From Tetrahymena thermophila SB210 (lineage: Eukaryota; Ciliophora; Oligohymenophorea; Hymenostomatida; Tetrahymenidae): a stretch of DNA of 64,000 nt. The translations under genes and the position numbers were made by a program. Location of the stretch: assembly GCF_000189635.1 (NCBI RefSeq), contig NW_002475968.1:1-64000 (forward strand). The letters are read 5' to 3'. Under the pieces are notes generated by a model. The model did no database searches, was not told where the DNA came from, and saw only the letters and a program-made list of their open reading frames with translations. Of the stretch, positions 22,964 through 35,300 are shown one piece after another. Positions within the stretch are counted from its first letter, which is position 1; each line of letters starts with the position of its first letter.

Positions 22964-24641
22964 TTTAAGAGATACAAACAATATTTATCTAATCTTAGTT
23001 TTTTAATTAACTTAGTTTATAAATTGTATGTAATATTTTTCTAAAAATATAATTAAAATCTTTATGTTTTAGTTTATATCAATTGTATTACAAAATTGAT
23101 TTACTTATAAATTATAAATAAAGAATATTTATATTCTATTTCATGTTGAATTGATCGTTTTTTATCATTTATCTTATTCAATATACTGTCCTTTAATCAT
23201 TCTCAAACCATAATTTTCATTCAAATAATTAGGTATTTTTAAATAATCTATCTATAAATTAGAATTTTTAGAAGTAAGTAATAGAAAGATAGATAGATAT
23301 ATAACACTTTTTATTTCATCCAAAAATTAACTTAAATGCTTTTTATCATTATAATTAAGAAAATAGTTTGCAATTTATTTTCTATTAAGGTATGAATAGA
23401 GTACATCAATTTTGTAAACTTTATTGATAAAATATTGTTGATTTATTTAAAAATAATAATTACTTTAATAACATAATATACATTTTTAATATATAGAAAA
23501 GTTTAATATATAATGAATCACGAAACTTTATGTTCAGTCAGTCATTAATTTTTTGATAATAAATTTTGCCAATTCATTAGAAAATATTTTAATTGACAAG
23601 TAACAATAATTTCACTCCTGTTACTATTGTTGTTTTATATTATATTACTTTATTTTTCTTTTTGCTTGTTTCACATTTATTATTTAAAAGAAGATTTTAA
23701 GCATACATTAAAAATAGTTAAAAATAATTATATCAGGCATATTTATTCCAAACATTTTTTGCAATAAACTTAACAATAAAATTGTTCTAATAACATTTTT
23801 ATCATAATAATTATATTTAGTTAATTAATTTTCATTAAAAACATAAAAAATATTAAGAAATATTTTTTTATTTTTAGCAATTGAATATAAAAATAATTAC
23901 TTTATGGATTTTAATAAGTTTTAATTATTATAAGACAAACTAATAAATAAGAATATAAATAAATGAATGAATGAGTGATGCAAATTAATTATTTGATTAT
24001 TTTAATTATTTAATTATCATCTTCAATTTAGGTGTTTTGAAGGCATATAATATTAATTGTTTTAATATTTATTTATTAAGTAAGATAGATTACTCCAATT
24101 GATAGATTTTAGATTAGATAAATTACTTTAATTTTAACACTAATTGTTATTTGATAATAGAAATGGTATGTGTATGCATGAATTTATGTAAGTGCTAGAA
24201 AGGGCTTTAGGCTAATTAATATAATAAATGGTTCTATATACATATAATTTTGCTAATTAATTAAGGATTTTGTTTGTTTGGTTGGTTTGGTTTGATTATT
24301 AAAAATAGTATTAATTGATTGCTAAAAGCAATAGATTGAATTAGTTGATGATTTATATAATATAATTGCAAATTTGTTATTTTGTTAAAATATACATTTA
24401 CTTATTTATTTATTTTAGCTATTTCATTAACAGATTTTCAAATTTTTTTCTTTCGCAAATAATTAAGAATCAAGGCGGATTATTAATTAATTAGTTAATT
24501 AAATAATTAGTAAATCAAAGGATTTTAAACTTCAAAAGTAGATCAAAGAATTAGCTCAGTTTTTAATTAATTATTACTGAAAATGTTATGTTATAAATAT
24601 CTTTTAACTTTAATAATATTTTTATTCAATAAACACTTTTT
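22964..24641. other. AT-rich intergenic region
   Basis: A long spacer with no convincing code-6 frame on either strand. Only short simple runs (GATA near 23286-23300) were noticed. Confidence 0.5.
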
Positions 24642-25076
24642 TCATCTCAAAAGGTTGGCCCTTGTTACTTTTTATTGATTTATGTTATTGCCTTAAGGCT
24701 AATTGTTGAAAGAATTCTTTTGTTATTGTCTGTATTAAAAGAATTGGTTTTCTTATTAAGCTAAAAAAGCTTATGCATTGCTCATTGATGTTTAGTAAGT
24801 CTCTTCTGATTCAGTTAAGTCTTAAAGAGGTATTCTTTCAGTGGTATTATTGTTATTAGTATTACGGTTGCTGCTGCTGCGACGTAAATTGATTGGAGAA
24901 CTGCGTAGACTAGAATTTGTAGAAGAGTATTATTGAATATTCGAATACTGATTGTTAAAAAAATTCTCCTTGTTATTTTCGTATTCAAAGTCATCCTAAT
25001 CTGTTATCATTTGATTTTGAATATCAGGGTTACTAAGAGACATATCAGAAGAAAAGTAATTTAAATTCGAAATCAT
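24642..25076 (-). CDS. Small Ser/Asn/Gln-rich protein, 144 aa
   Basis: A single uninterrupted code-6 ORF from ATG 25076-25074 to TGA 24644-24642, 145 codons. Eighteen in-frame TAA or TAG codons are read as Gln, and codon composition is richer in G/C than the flanks. The N-terminus is MISNLNYFSSDMSLSNPD. The middle has an acidic patch and a Ser/Arg/Asn run (LRRSSSNRNTNNNN), which could be phosphorylated, and the C-terminal half is Gln-rich. No domain, signal peptide or membrane segment was recognised. The product is probably intrinsically disordered and its role is unknown. Confidence 0.75.
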
Positions 25077-26676
25077 CGCTTTCTTTTTTCTTTACCTAAA
25101 TCAGTAAATTGCTAATGAATGAATGTCTTAGTTGATTTTATTTTTTTTTAAAGATGGTTTTATCTTTATATTTAATAAATATTTCAAACCAATTATAGTG
25201 TTTGCTTTCTTGACAACTCTTTGTTTGTTTGTATGTATGTATGTTCGTTTGCTTGTTTCCTTGCTTTTTGTTGCTGAATTTATTTATTAATTAATTTATA
25301 TTTTGAATTGATTTATAAAATTAAGAAAACCCTTCTCTATTTAATTATCATTATTTTTTGAATGCCAAAGATTTGTGTATTTTTTTAGTTTGATTATTTA
25401 ATTGATTCAATGATATTCCATCACTTTTTAAAAGCTTCTTTGTATGTTTTTAAAGAAGTTAACAAACAAACAATTTTCAAAATCATTCAAATCCATGTAT
25501 CTATCTATCTTCTATTTATTATTTATCTATCTTCTTTAATTCAAATTTCAATGTATCTACCAACCTACCTACTTACCTACATAGCAAATTCCCTCTAATT
25601 TAAATAAGATCTTGTGCAACTATTTTTATTTCAAATTTAGTACAACTCAAATTATAATTTGGCAGATTAAAATTCCATAAATAGTTAAGTCGCGAACATA
25701 TTTTCTATTTGAATTATTTAAATAAAAAAGTATTCAATTACGAATGAACGAGCCTCGTTTTAAATCAAATTTTAGTATTCTCCTTGATAAAAAATTTAAA
25801 TTATTGATTGCAAATCAAATTTTTATTTAGTCAAATTCAAATTTGTGATTATAAATTAATTAATTGATAAATAATATTTGTTATTAACAATTTTTTTTTC
25901 TATTAACAACCAACATATTTGTTTTTCTCTTTACTTTGATATAAATCCCTCTTAAAAGCGATGTATAAAAAATAAATTTAATTTTAAATGATTTCAATTA
26001 AATTTTGCTTCTTATTTCTGTAGGATTTGTTTGAATGTCAATTTTGAATCTGTTTTTGGTTATTTTTGACTAAAAATTTAATAATTAACATAAAAATATT
26101 ATATCTTTAAGCAAGTTAATTGCATAGAAATATTGATAAATAAGCAGATGCAAATAATAACAAAATTTATCAATTAACGCATAATTATTTATAATTTATT
26201 TACTCCAGACATAGAATTTTTACAAATTATAAAAAATTGCTATAGTATATTTGATATATCTTATAATAATAAATATTGAAGAATATTTTTTCTAGTTGTT
26301 ATAAGTAATTTGATTTATTTTGTCTATAAAGTTAGATTTGACTTTTAAAATCCAATTAAAGACTTTAAGAATATTTTATAATTATTGATATCTATTTATT
26401 TATTTTTGGCATAATCATTCTCAACTTTTTAATCTAGAATGAGTCATAAACCAAAATAAATTTATTTAATTTAATATTTTAATGTTTTATGTAAATTTTA
26501 ATCAATTTAATAGTTAGTTACATAAAATATTTTCAGCAAACCCAATTTTTGATAAAAAATGTAAGTAAAGTAAATGATATTGACTATTATTTTAGAATAA
26601 AGCATAATTACTATTTATGTACATATATTTTATTACAAAGTTGTAAGCAATTTTTAATAAATTTTGAAATGAAAAA
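25077..26676. other. AT-rich intergenic region
   Basis: Contains simple-sequence stretches such as GTTT/GTAT runs at about 25223-25260 and CTAT/CTAC runs at about 25500-25580. The open frame over 25410-25598 is made of these runs and is not treated as coding. Confidence 0.5.
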
Positions 26677-29600
26677 TCATTTTCTTCCTTTTCCCTTTTT
26701 ATTTTTTTTAGCTCCTCCTTTATTTTATTTTTTTACTTTCTTAGGTCCCTTTTTGTTCTACTTTTTATCTACTTTAGAATGTCTTGGTTTTTTCTCTGCC
26801 TTTGGTTCTTTTTTAATTACTTTTGTTTTGCTTACTTTTTATCCTATTTGTTTTCCAAATTTTTTTCTATCATCAATATCGTCTTCTTGACCTGCTTTCT
26901 CTAATAAAGTACCGAAGTCTTCAATATCATCATCTTCATAATCGCTCTCTTCTAATCCCATTTTCTCTCTGTCTTACTCGAAATCTTATTCTAAATCTTC
27001 AATATCACCTGTATTTTTTATTTCAAAATATTAAACAATCAATAATTATTTTAAAGTATTTATTTTACCTAAATCGTCTTCATCAAAATCGTCCTCTTCT
27101 TCTTCATCAGCGCCTTCTAATTGCTCCTCTTCATCTTCTTCAGAGTCCTCATAATTATCAGGAATTTCAGCAGATTATAACTCTTCATTTTCATCGAAAT
27201 CTTATTCGATGTCTTCATCATCTTCTTATTCTTCATCTTCGTTGAAATCTTCATTTTCTTAATCTTCCCCGTCTTCTTCTTCATCGAAATCGTGATACTC
27301 ATCTCCTTCACCATCTTCCATATCTCCATCATCTTCATCTTGATCTTCAGACATTGAGAAAGGTTCATCTTCATCATAGAAATCACTGTCAAGCTATTCT
27401 TCAGCAAGCTAATCAGCAAAAGCGTCCATTTCAGCATCATCATTTCCGTCAACAAAATCTTCCATATCTCTCTTCTTTTATCTCTTTTCTATTCCTTCTC
27501 TCTTTTTCTACTTTTGTTAGAAGAATCTCAAAAAGAATTTTTCTTCTTCTCTAATCTTTCTTTAATCCATTTTCATAACCTAAATTATTTTTAAAAATAT
27601 TTTATTTAGATGAAAAAATTATTTAGAAATGCAAACAAAAATAATGAAAAAAAATAAAATATTTTTAAAATGAAATAATAAATTATAAATAAATTATTTA
27701 CATCATCAACTTATAAAGCAGATTCTAATTTAGACATTCTAATCTTTCCTTTTTATTTTAAATTCTTCATACCAACAGATTCTTTCTTTTTAGCATTCTT
27801 GAAAGAAAAACGATCCAAAAAGTTTGCAACTGTAAAATCAAGTAAAGGATTTCCTTTGTACTCAATGTTGGGTTTTTATTAACTAAGAAGAATTTCTGTG
27901 AATTTTTTGACAGTTGGGTGATTGTGATTTATAAGAACTGTTAATTCCCACAAGCAAGATTCGTTGCAGCCTGTGAAACGAGGTTCTCTCTTGAAAGCAT
28001 CATAGCCCATATAATCAGCATAATTCTTTTTTTACTCTTTTTTTGTGATTTCTTTTTCTTATTCATCACCATTTTCATTTTCTTACTATTCTTAATTATT
28101 TGCTTCTTCTACTTCCATGCTTTTAGATTCATCAGCGTCTTTGAAATTTTCTTCTTCATCAGAATCTTCAACATCTTTGAAATTTTCTTCATTATCATCA
28201 AAGAAACGTTCACTTTGTTAGATCATGGTCTTTATGGTAGGTTGAGCGTTTAACAATTTAGAGATGAAAATGAGAGAAGTAATAATGAAAGGAGGTTCAC
28301 AATGGATTGCATGCTTGATAAAAATAAAAATTAGTTTGTTTGTTTATTTAGATGAATTTTAAAATATAAATTTACTTGCAACAATCTTTTAACAAAACTC
28401 TTAACTCTTCCAATATCTAAGTCAGCTTTTAAAGAGAAATATAAAAGATCAAAGAAAAGTTCAGTTTGAGAAGAGTGAGTAACATCAGGGTCAATTAACA
28501 TTTCATATAAAACACGATAATATCTATCAGTTAGATTATTTTCTTAGTTTTCAACTTAAAAGATGAATAGCAAAGTTTAAATTCTAATTTTAATGCTCTT
28601 AGTTTAGTGAATAAGCTTGTATAATTCATTTATTTTCTCATTAAAGAATTGTTTGTATTATTCGAACTTTATTTATTTATTTTAACAAAAAAGAAAGATT
28701 AAAATTAAATATTCATTTTATTTAAATTATTCGTTACATTTTTCTTTGTATGAGGGAATATTTTGTTGATACCTCTTAAGATCTAACTTAATATTTTTGA
28801 TGCAAGCAAATCTTCTTCATTGGTTTCAATCATTTTCTTGAATAAGATAAATAGAAGCTTAATAATCTCCTTCAAAACATCATCTGCCTATATTCAAATA
28901 CATAAAAATTAAATCTCTATCAAGCCAAATGCAATTATTGATTTTTATTTAAAAATCATTTTTCACTTAAAATAATAAATCATTTATCAATCAATCAATC
29001 AAAAAATCTTTAAAATTCAACCATTTATAAATGAATTTTTTGGATTTTAATTATAAAATTAAAAATTAATTCATCAAGTTTGTTTTTTATATTTTAAGCT
29101 TTTATTATCAAAACAAATAGCAAATGAAAGATAAATAAATGAAAAATGATATAAAAAAATGGAATTAATTTATTACAACAACAGCAAAATTGATGGTATT
29201 CAAGAAGTTGATTGCATAAAATTAGCTCTATATTTTAATGTTTGGTCTGAAAACAAATCTTTCAATTTCTTTAACTAGTGGCATAACAAGTTCTCCTTTT
29301 CTCTTTAATTTAAAATATATTGATGCTTAGTAAACTTTTACTTTAAATTAATTTTACAAATAATAATTTTCCTAAGTTTTAGTTAAGGATAGTGACTATC
29401 TTTTTGTCTGAGTCACCAAGCTTATTGAGAAGAGCACCTAAAATAGTCTTTTGTTAAGAAAATTACAAAATTAGTTAAATATTTTATTTAACAATTATGC
29501 TAAAATTTATTTACTTCTTGACATTCTTGTCTATGCATAACAACATCTAATAAAAGCATCAACATAGCCTTTCTGAAAAAGAATAAATTATCATTTAACT

Positions 29601-30354
29601 GTGCTATCAAGCTATTCACATATCTGTAAAATATTTCTTTTAACTTATGTTGATAGAAGTACTCAACAAGATCTTTATCAGAAATATTGGTTTTTCCCTT
29701 TGTATTTTGCTAAAATGTTTTTAATTCAGCATTCTTTGGCATAACAGACTCCAAAAAGATGCCTTTAAGTGCATTGTAGCTTAAAATAATGTCTTTTTTA
29801 CTCTTTGTATTAGCCTATAATTAAAATTAAAACGTCATCATTTTCTATTTATCTTAAAAGAAAGTTTACAAAAGTCATTAAGTTTTCTATAGCAGGCAAA
29901 GTTGTTTTTGGGTTATCTCTAATATAAATGGAAATGGCTGAAATTTTATCCTTTAAAGTACCATCAGTCATGATTTTTTTCATCCAAGCCTCATCAGCTT
30001 TAGCTAATTTATACTTCTACAATTCCTTTTTGACCTTTTTTGTAAAAAATTATCGAATTATAGCATTTTCATTGAATTATTTTAAATGTTGAATGTTACA
30101 AATTCTTAGTAAACTCTGGATGCTCTTTCGAATATTGTCTCATTCTTGAATTATTGAGCCTTTTTCCAGTTTTCACCTGCATTGATATTTTCATCTTAAT
30201 CATTAACCTAATTCTAAACGCTATTCTTGTTAGTTTTGTTTTCAACTTTATTTTAATGGTTGGCATTTTGTCCTTTCTAGTTTTAGCTACCATTTTTATT
30301 GTCCTTTTTATCTTAGTTAGTTTGTTAAGGTTTGAATTTATTGAACCTTGCCAT
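26677..30354 (-). CDS. Noc1/Mak21/CEBPZ family ribosome-biogenesis factor
   Basis: Start ATG 30354-30352; stop TGA 26679-26677. It is a multi-exon gene of about 1,000 aa. The Gln/Asn/Lys-rich N-terminus leads to VKKELQKYKLAKADEAW and MTDGTLKDKISAISIYIRDN, the opening of the Noc1 helical-repeat region. Further on, an acidic insert precedes YDAFKREPRFTGCNES, CLWELTVLINHNHPTV and FLDRFSFKN, the conserved CBF (CCAAT-binding-factor) block. The C-terminal part has EEEKFFLRFFQQK, a very acidic Asp/Glu stretch, FGTLLEKAGQEDDIDDR and a lysine-rich tail. In yeast, Noc1 with Noc2 acts in nucleolar pre-60S assembly; the same role is inferred here. An intron with donor GTAAAATAAA interrupts the acidic tail. 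Internal intron boundaries were not all resolved. Confidence 0.9.
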
Positions 30355-31070
30355 TTTTTGTAGTTTATTTTATATCTTATTTTTATTTTTATATTGCCTT
30401 AATTTAACTTTTAATATTATATATAATTTATAGCAATTAATTCATTTATTGATAAAAAGATAATCTAACCCAATATCTATCAAAAATCTAAGTTGAACGA
30501 ACACAGAAATACAATTAAATCAAAGCAAAACAAATCAAACCATTCTCATTTAATTATTTCTTTGCTTTTAATTATTCAATATAAATTATTATCAAAATTC
30601 TACTAAACATTTATCATATTTTTACCTAATAAACATATATCTTTTCAATTTTTAATTCCAATTTAAATAACATTTTATTTACAAACCCATAATTATTCAT
30701 AATTAATAATTAAATTTAAAAAAGCATCTTCTTTTTTCAATATAAAGTAGAATATTAATTAATAACCTTAAAATTATTAATCGTAATATTTTTATAAACT
30801 AATATTTATGTTATTTTTATTAATTAAATTAAAAAACTATAATTTAAAAAATGTTATTTTAAATTATTATTTTACTTTCATTTAATATAAAAATAAATAT
30901 GATATATAAATAAATTTTGAAATTAATTGTTTTTATTTAAGTTTCACTATATTCGAATTAAATTTGATTGATAAACTCTTCAAATTATACTAAATTTGTT
31001 TAACAAATAGTGCTTACTTTGATAATAATATAGATATATATTTAAATTATTGGATTCTTCAAAAGGTTAT
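30355..31070. other. Intergenic spacer
   Basis: AT-rich DNA between the Noc1 start and the 3' end of the SH3 gene; both genes are on the minus strand. It presumably holds the Noc1 promoter. No motif was recognised. Confidence 0.45.
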
Positions 31071-32102
31071 TCATTTTATTTTTTGAAGGAATTTATTTTC
31101 ATTTTTTTCTTTTTTTTTGTTTGGGTTTGGTTTAGATTTGGATTGTCTTTGTTAATTCATTTAATCATTCCACGAATCGTAATTAAAATAGTGATTAAGC
31201 TATCTATATGCTCTATCAAGAGGATCTTAACTTTTGATTGGTATGTAAACAGCATCTCCTTCTTAGCTGAAGTAAGATCCTTATATATTTTTATAGGAAT
31301 CCTATTGAGAAGGATCAATTTTAACTTTTTTATAGCCTTTGATTCCTGGATTTAAATATTTCTGTAAATCTTATTCTTTTTTATCAACAGACTCATTAAT
31401 AAATTTTTCATACTATTAATCAACTTCTTAATCAAATGCATTTTTTTTAGCATATTAAGCATACTCATTCCATCCCATATTTTCTATTTCGTGCTCACCT
31501 ATTTATTTTTCACTGTCATCAAAATCGTCTCCTATTTAGTGACTAAATTTTACATAAGAGCTAGGAAAATAACCATCTTTAGGGTCGCGAATTCCCAACT
31601 AGCAACCCCACCACCATCCGTTTGGATGTTGATATTTAACAATAATTCTATCATCTTTTTTGAAGCTCAGATATTGCATTTATTAAGTTTAATTATCTTA
31701 TTATTAAGTTTCATTTTGTTCTTATTTAGTTTAATTCTGCTATTCATTCTAGCTTTGTTAGTCTACATCTTTCTTTTATTCATCATTTTAGGCTTCTTTT
31801 AAATCTGGAGTGTCATTTTAACTTTATTTATTTTATTCTATACTATTTAAGTTATCCTATTCCTTTTTTTCTTTATTATTTTCATTTTATTCGTTAGCTT
31901 TTTCATCTTTTCCTTGAGTTTCATCTAATTTAATTGATTGCTATTATGAATTATTTTCAGAATCTTCTTTTATTTTTGGAGAATCTTCATTTTATGCTTT
32001 CATTTAATCTTCAGTTTTCTGAGATTTATTTTCCTATGAAGCTTTTTATGAATAATTCATAATTTCCTAAGAGAAATCACATAGCGCTATTGCTACAATC
32101 AT
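31071..32102 (-). CDS. SH3-domain protein with a long insertion in the SH3 fold
   Basis: An unspliced code-6 ORF, ATG 32102-32100 to TGA 31073-31071, 343 aa. Residues 1-10 (MIVAIALCDF) look like the first SH3 strand and ALYDY motif. A Gln/Glu/Asn/Lys-rich stretch, roughly residues 20-142, follows. Then the rest of the SH3 appears: YLSFKKDDRIIVKY, the paired tryptophans in NGWWWGC, and GYFPSSYVKF (residues 144-186). The C-terminal half is charged and ends in a lysine-rich segment. SH3 domains bind Pro-rich ligands, and the ligand-binding Trp, Pro and Tyr are present. No membrane segment is seen. The gene lies 290 bp from the 3' end of the giant membrane protein gene. Partner unknown. Confidence 0.85.
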
Positions 32103-32392
32103 GTTTTTAGTTTGAGAGATGCTCTAAAAATGCAAATTTACTTTTCAAAAAAATATTATTAAATTATTAATTAATTTCTTTATTAATAAAAAACTAAATT
32201 ATTGTTTTTGTTCACAAAAATAGTAATTTATAATATAAAAATAATGAACAATATTCTATTAAATATAAATAGACAATCACAAAAAAAATATAATTTAAAT
32301 AAATAAATAATTTTATATTTAAATTATTCAAATTTATACTAAAACGAAATGATAATATATAAGCAAAATTAATGAAAAAAATTTTATAAAAA

Positions 32393-35300
32393 TCATATTT
32401 TATTAATAAACTTTTAGCTGAAAGTATTAGATCTGAACTTGATTATAGCTTTGATGACTACACTTAAAAATTGTATGAGGAAAATAATTGTAAATATCAC
32501 TGAGAGAGCTACTCCTAGTATGGCATTAAGATTTTCATTTATTTCTGTGTTAACTTAACTTTAGTAAGCTATGAATGTAATTATAGTAATTGAAAATATT
32601 AGCAATCCTTTGCATATAACTTGAATATTGTTATCTGTTTTTAAGGTAAATGGTTAGAATTAAACGAGTACTATCAACTCTAATCCAAATATGAAATGTA
32701 TGATCATGCATTGTTAAATAGGAGATCTGAAGTATATCAAAGATATAATAAACACTATTTTTCTCGCTATCAGAAAAGTATTGTAAATGCTTTTATGAGG
32801 TTTTAGGTTTTACAGCAAAAATGAATGCTTTTAAGAGTTTTAATCACTCATTTGTAATGAAGGATATCTTGTCAAGTGGTGTGATTAAGTTGATAGAATA
32901 ATGAGACCTGATATAAATAGCAAGCTTGCTACAGAAAAAATAACACCAAGTATCTAGATATTAGTTAAGTTTGTTTCATATAGCTGCAAAAGAGAAGCTA
33001 GTATTATGTCATGACTAGTTAAAAATGCTATTCCAACTATGATGAAATATTTAAATTTTCTTTCATAAGGTCTAAATATAAATTGAAGGAATTAGATTCT
33101 AACATACTTGACAATTAATTTAGAGATCAAATATATGAAGATGCTGAAACCCCAAATAGCAGCAACTTGTATCATGTTTGAAAAGAAAAATGTGTCATAA
33201 TTTTCAATTTAGAATTGAACTGGAGCACTTGATTCAGACTTGTGTTTATTTGGAATTATTTCAAAATTGGCAAAATCAAAAACTCTCATTGTTTGGTATG
33301 CTAAATTAGGTATATTGACATTTAGGTAAATTAAGTAGTTTATAACTTACAGGATATCGAAAATGCTAACAAAATCATAAAACTTAGTTATAAAAATCAT
33401 CAAAAGAGTGCAGCTTAATGAGATAGAACCAAGAGAAATAGAAATAGTGCTTTATTATTTTTTATTTTTCTTCATTTCATCTTCTAAATAATCATCTTTA
33501 TAGTTTTCATTTAATTATAATTCTAAATTAGCTTATAATTTTATTAAGCTTTGTTCATTAATGTCCTTCACAGAATCTTCGTTTGGGAAATGCAAAGTTA
33601 AAGTTGAATTCTAAAAGTTTTCTTGCATTTTTATAAAGATGTTAAATTTATGTTTTAACAATTAATCAGTTTAGTTGTATAAAGGAGAAATCTTGTAATT
33701 AAATTGAAGATCCTATCCTAACTTATTTTACATTTGAAGTCTCCACTCTGAGTAGTTCGAAACTTTAACATGTCTATCAAATTAAACTTAGCAAATTATT
33801 TAATAACCATCATCAGCTTTTTAGATTTCTACTAAATTTAGTTGAGGAGAAGGTCCATCTGATTTTATTTTACATGTTTGTTTCAATATAAATTAATCTT
33901 CAAAGTATTTCTTGCACTCATAGCCTTATTTTATTATGCATTGTTCAGTGCATCCATTTTTGCTTTCAGAATCACCTAAATCACATTAGATTTTAGAAGA
34001 TATTTAGTATTTCTTTAAAATATCTGGTTTTATAACAAATCCCTTACCACATAATTCTACACATTGCTTTGATTTCTCAGAGTATTCCACACCTTGAATT
34101 CCATAGCAATGTTTACATTCTTTGCCAACTTTATAAATACCTTAACTTGTATTGCATTCAATACATGAATCTTCTGAAATATCACAACTTAAGCAATTAG
34201 AGCTACATTTCTAACAATTATTACCTTACTTAAAATACCCTTTTTCGCAATTAGGAACACAAAGGCCTTATTAAATTAAATAATCCTATTTACATCTTGT
34301 GCATAAAGAATTTTAATCACAATCTAAGCAATTTTATTTACATTCAATGCATTCATTTTTTTATATGTTGTGCGAAAAACCTTCAGGGCATTTTTCTACA
34401 CAGCTTTAACCTTTAACAATCAAAGGTGTCTTGCATTAATCAAGGCATTTACCTTAATATTGATAATGACCTTCTTCGCAATTTTAACAATTTCCAAATA
34501 AATCACAATCTTTGCAGTTTTCAGGACATTTTAAGCAAAGTTTTCCACTTTGATACATATTTTTTGGACATTTATCAACACATATTTAGGAGTCCTTAAT
34601 CATTAAAAATAGATTCTTGCAAGATGTACAAGTGGTAGGTGATTCAAAGCAATCTTAGCAGTTAGTACTACATTTCTGACAAATTTTGGTGTTTTAGTCT
34701 AAATAATTACCTAAAGGACAATCCGTTATTTACTCGCATTCATGATTTTATTTATTTTCTTTATATCCTTTTGAGCATTCAGTTACACAAGCTTTTTACT
34801 ATAGTAAGAGATCGTTTTTGCATTTGAAGCATTCAAGGTTTTTGTTACACTCAGTACAGTTTTCTTAGCATTTGATGCATGTATTGGAATCATTATCTTT
34901 TGAATATCCTTGAGGACAAATATCAACACATTCACTATTAAATTGTATTAATGGTTTTTCGCATTTATCCAAACAATTTCCTTTGAATGCAAAATATCCT
35001 TATTAGCATTTATTACAAATACCTTTATCCTTACAATCTAAGCAATTTTATGGGCAATTTAAACACAATTTCCCATCACTGTATGTTTTTTCTGGGCAAC
35101 TATCAGAACATTATGAAGTACTTTTGATTAACAAAAATTCTTATTAACAAGATACACATTGAGATTCGTCTTTACATTCTTCACAATTAGAACCACAATT
35201 TGAGCAAGTATTTGTTTTTTCATCTAAAAATGTTCCTTTAGGACAAGAAGTGATTTTTTCACATTTTTATTGTTATTTATTCTCCTTATATCCTTATGAG

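Noticed and set aside
26549..27554. Standard-code ORFs on both strands over the acidic tail of the Noc1 gene.
   Set aside because: Frame shadows of Asp/Glu codon runs; the correct minus-strand code-6 frame matches the Noc1/CEBPZ C-terminus.
31050..31802. Two plus-strand standard-code ORFs rich in Phe/Leu/Ile.
   Set aside because: They are antisense shadows of the SH3 gene; the minus strand holds a complete code-6 ORF with a recognised domain.
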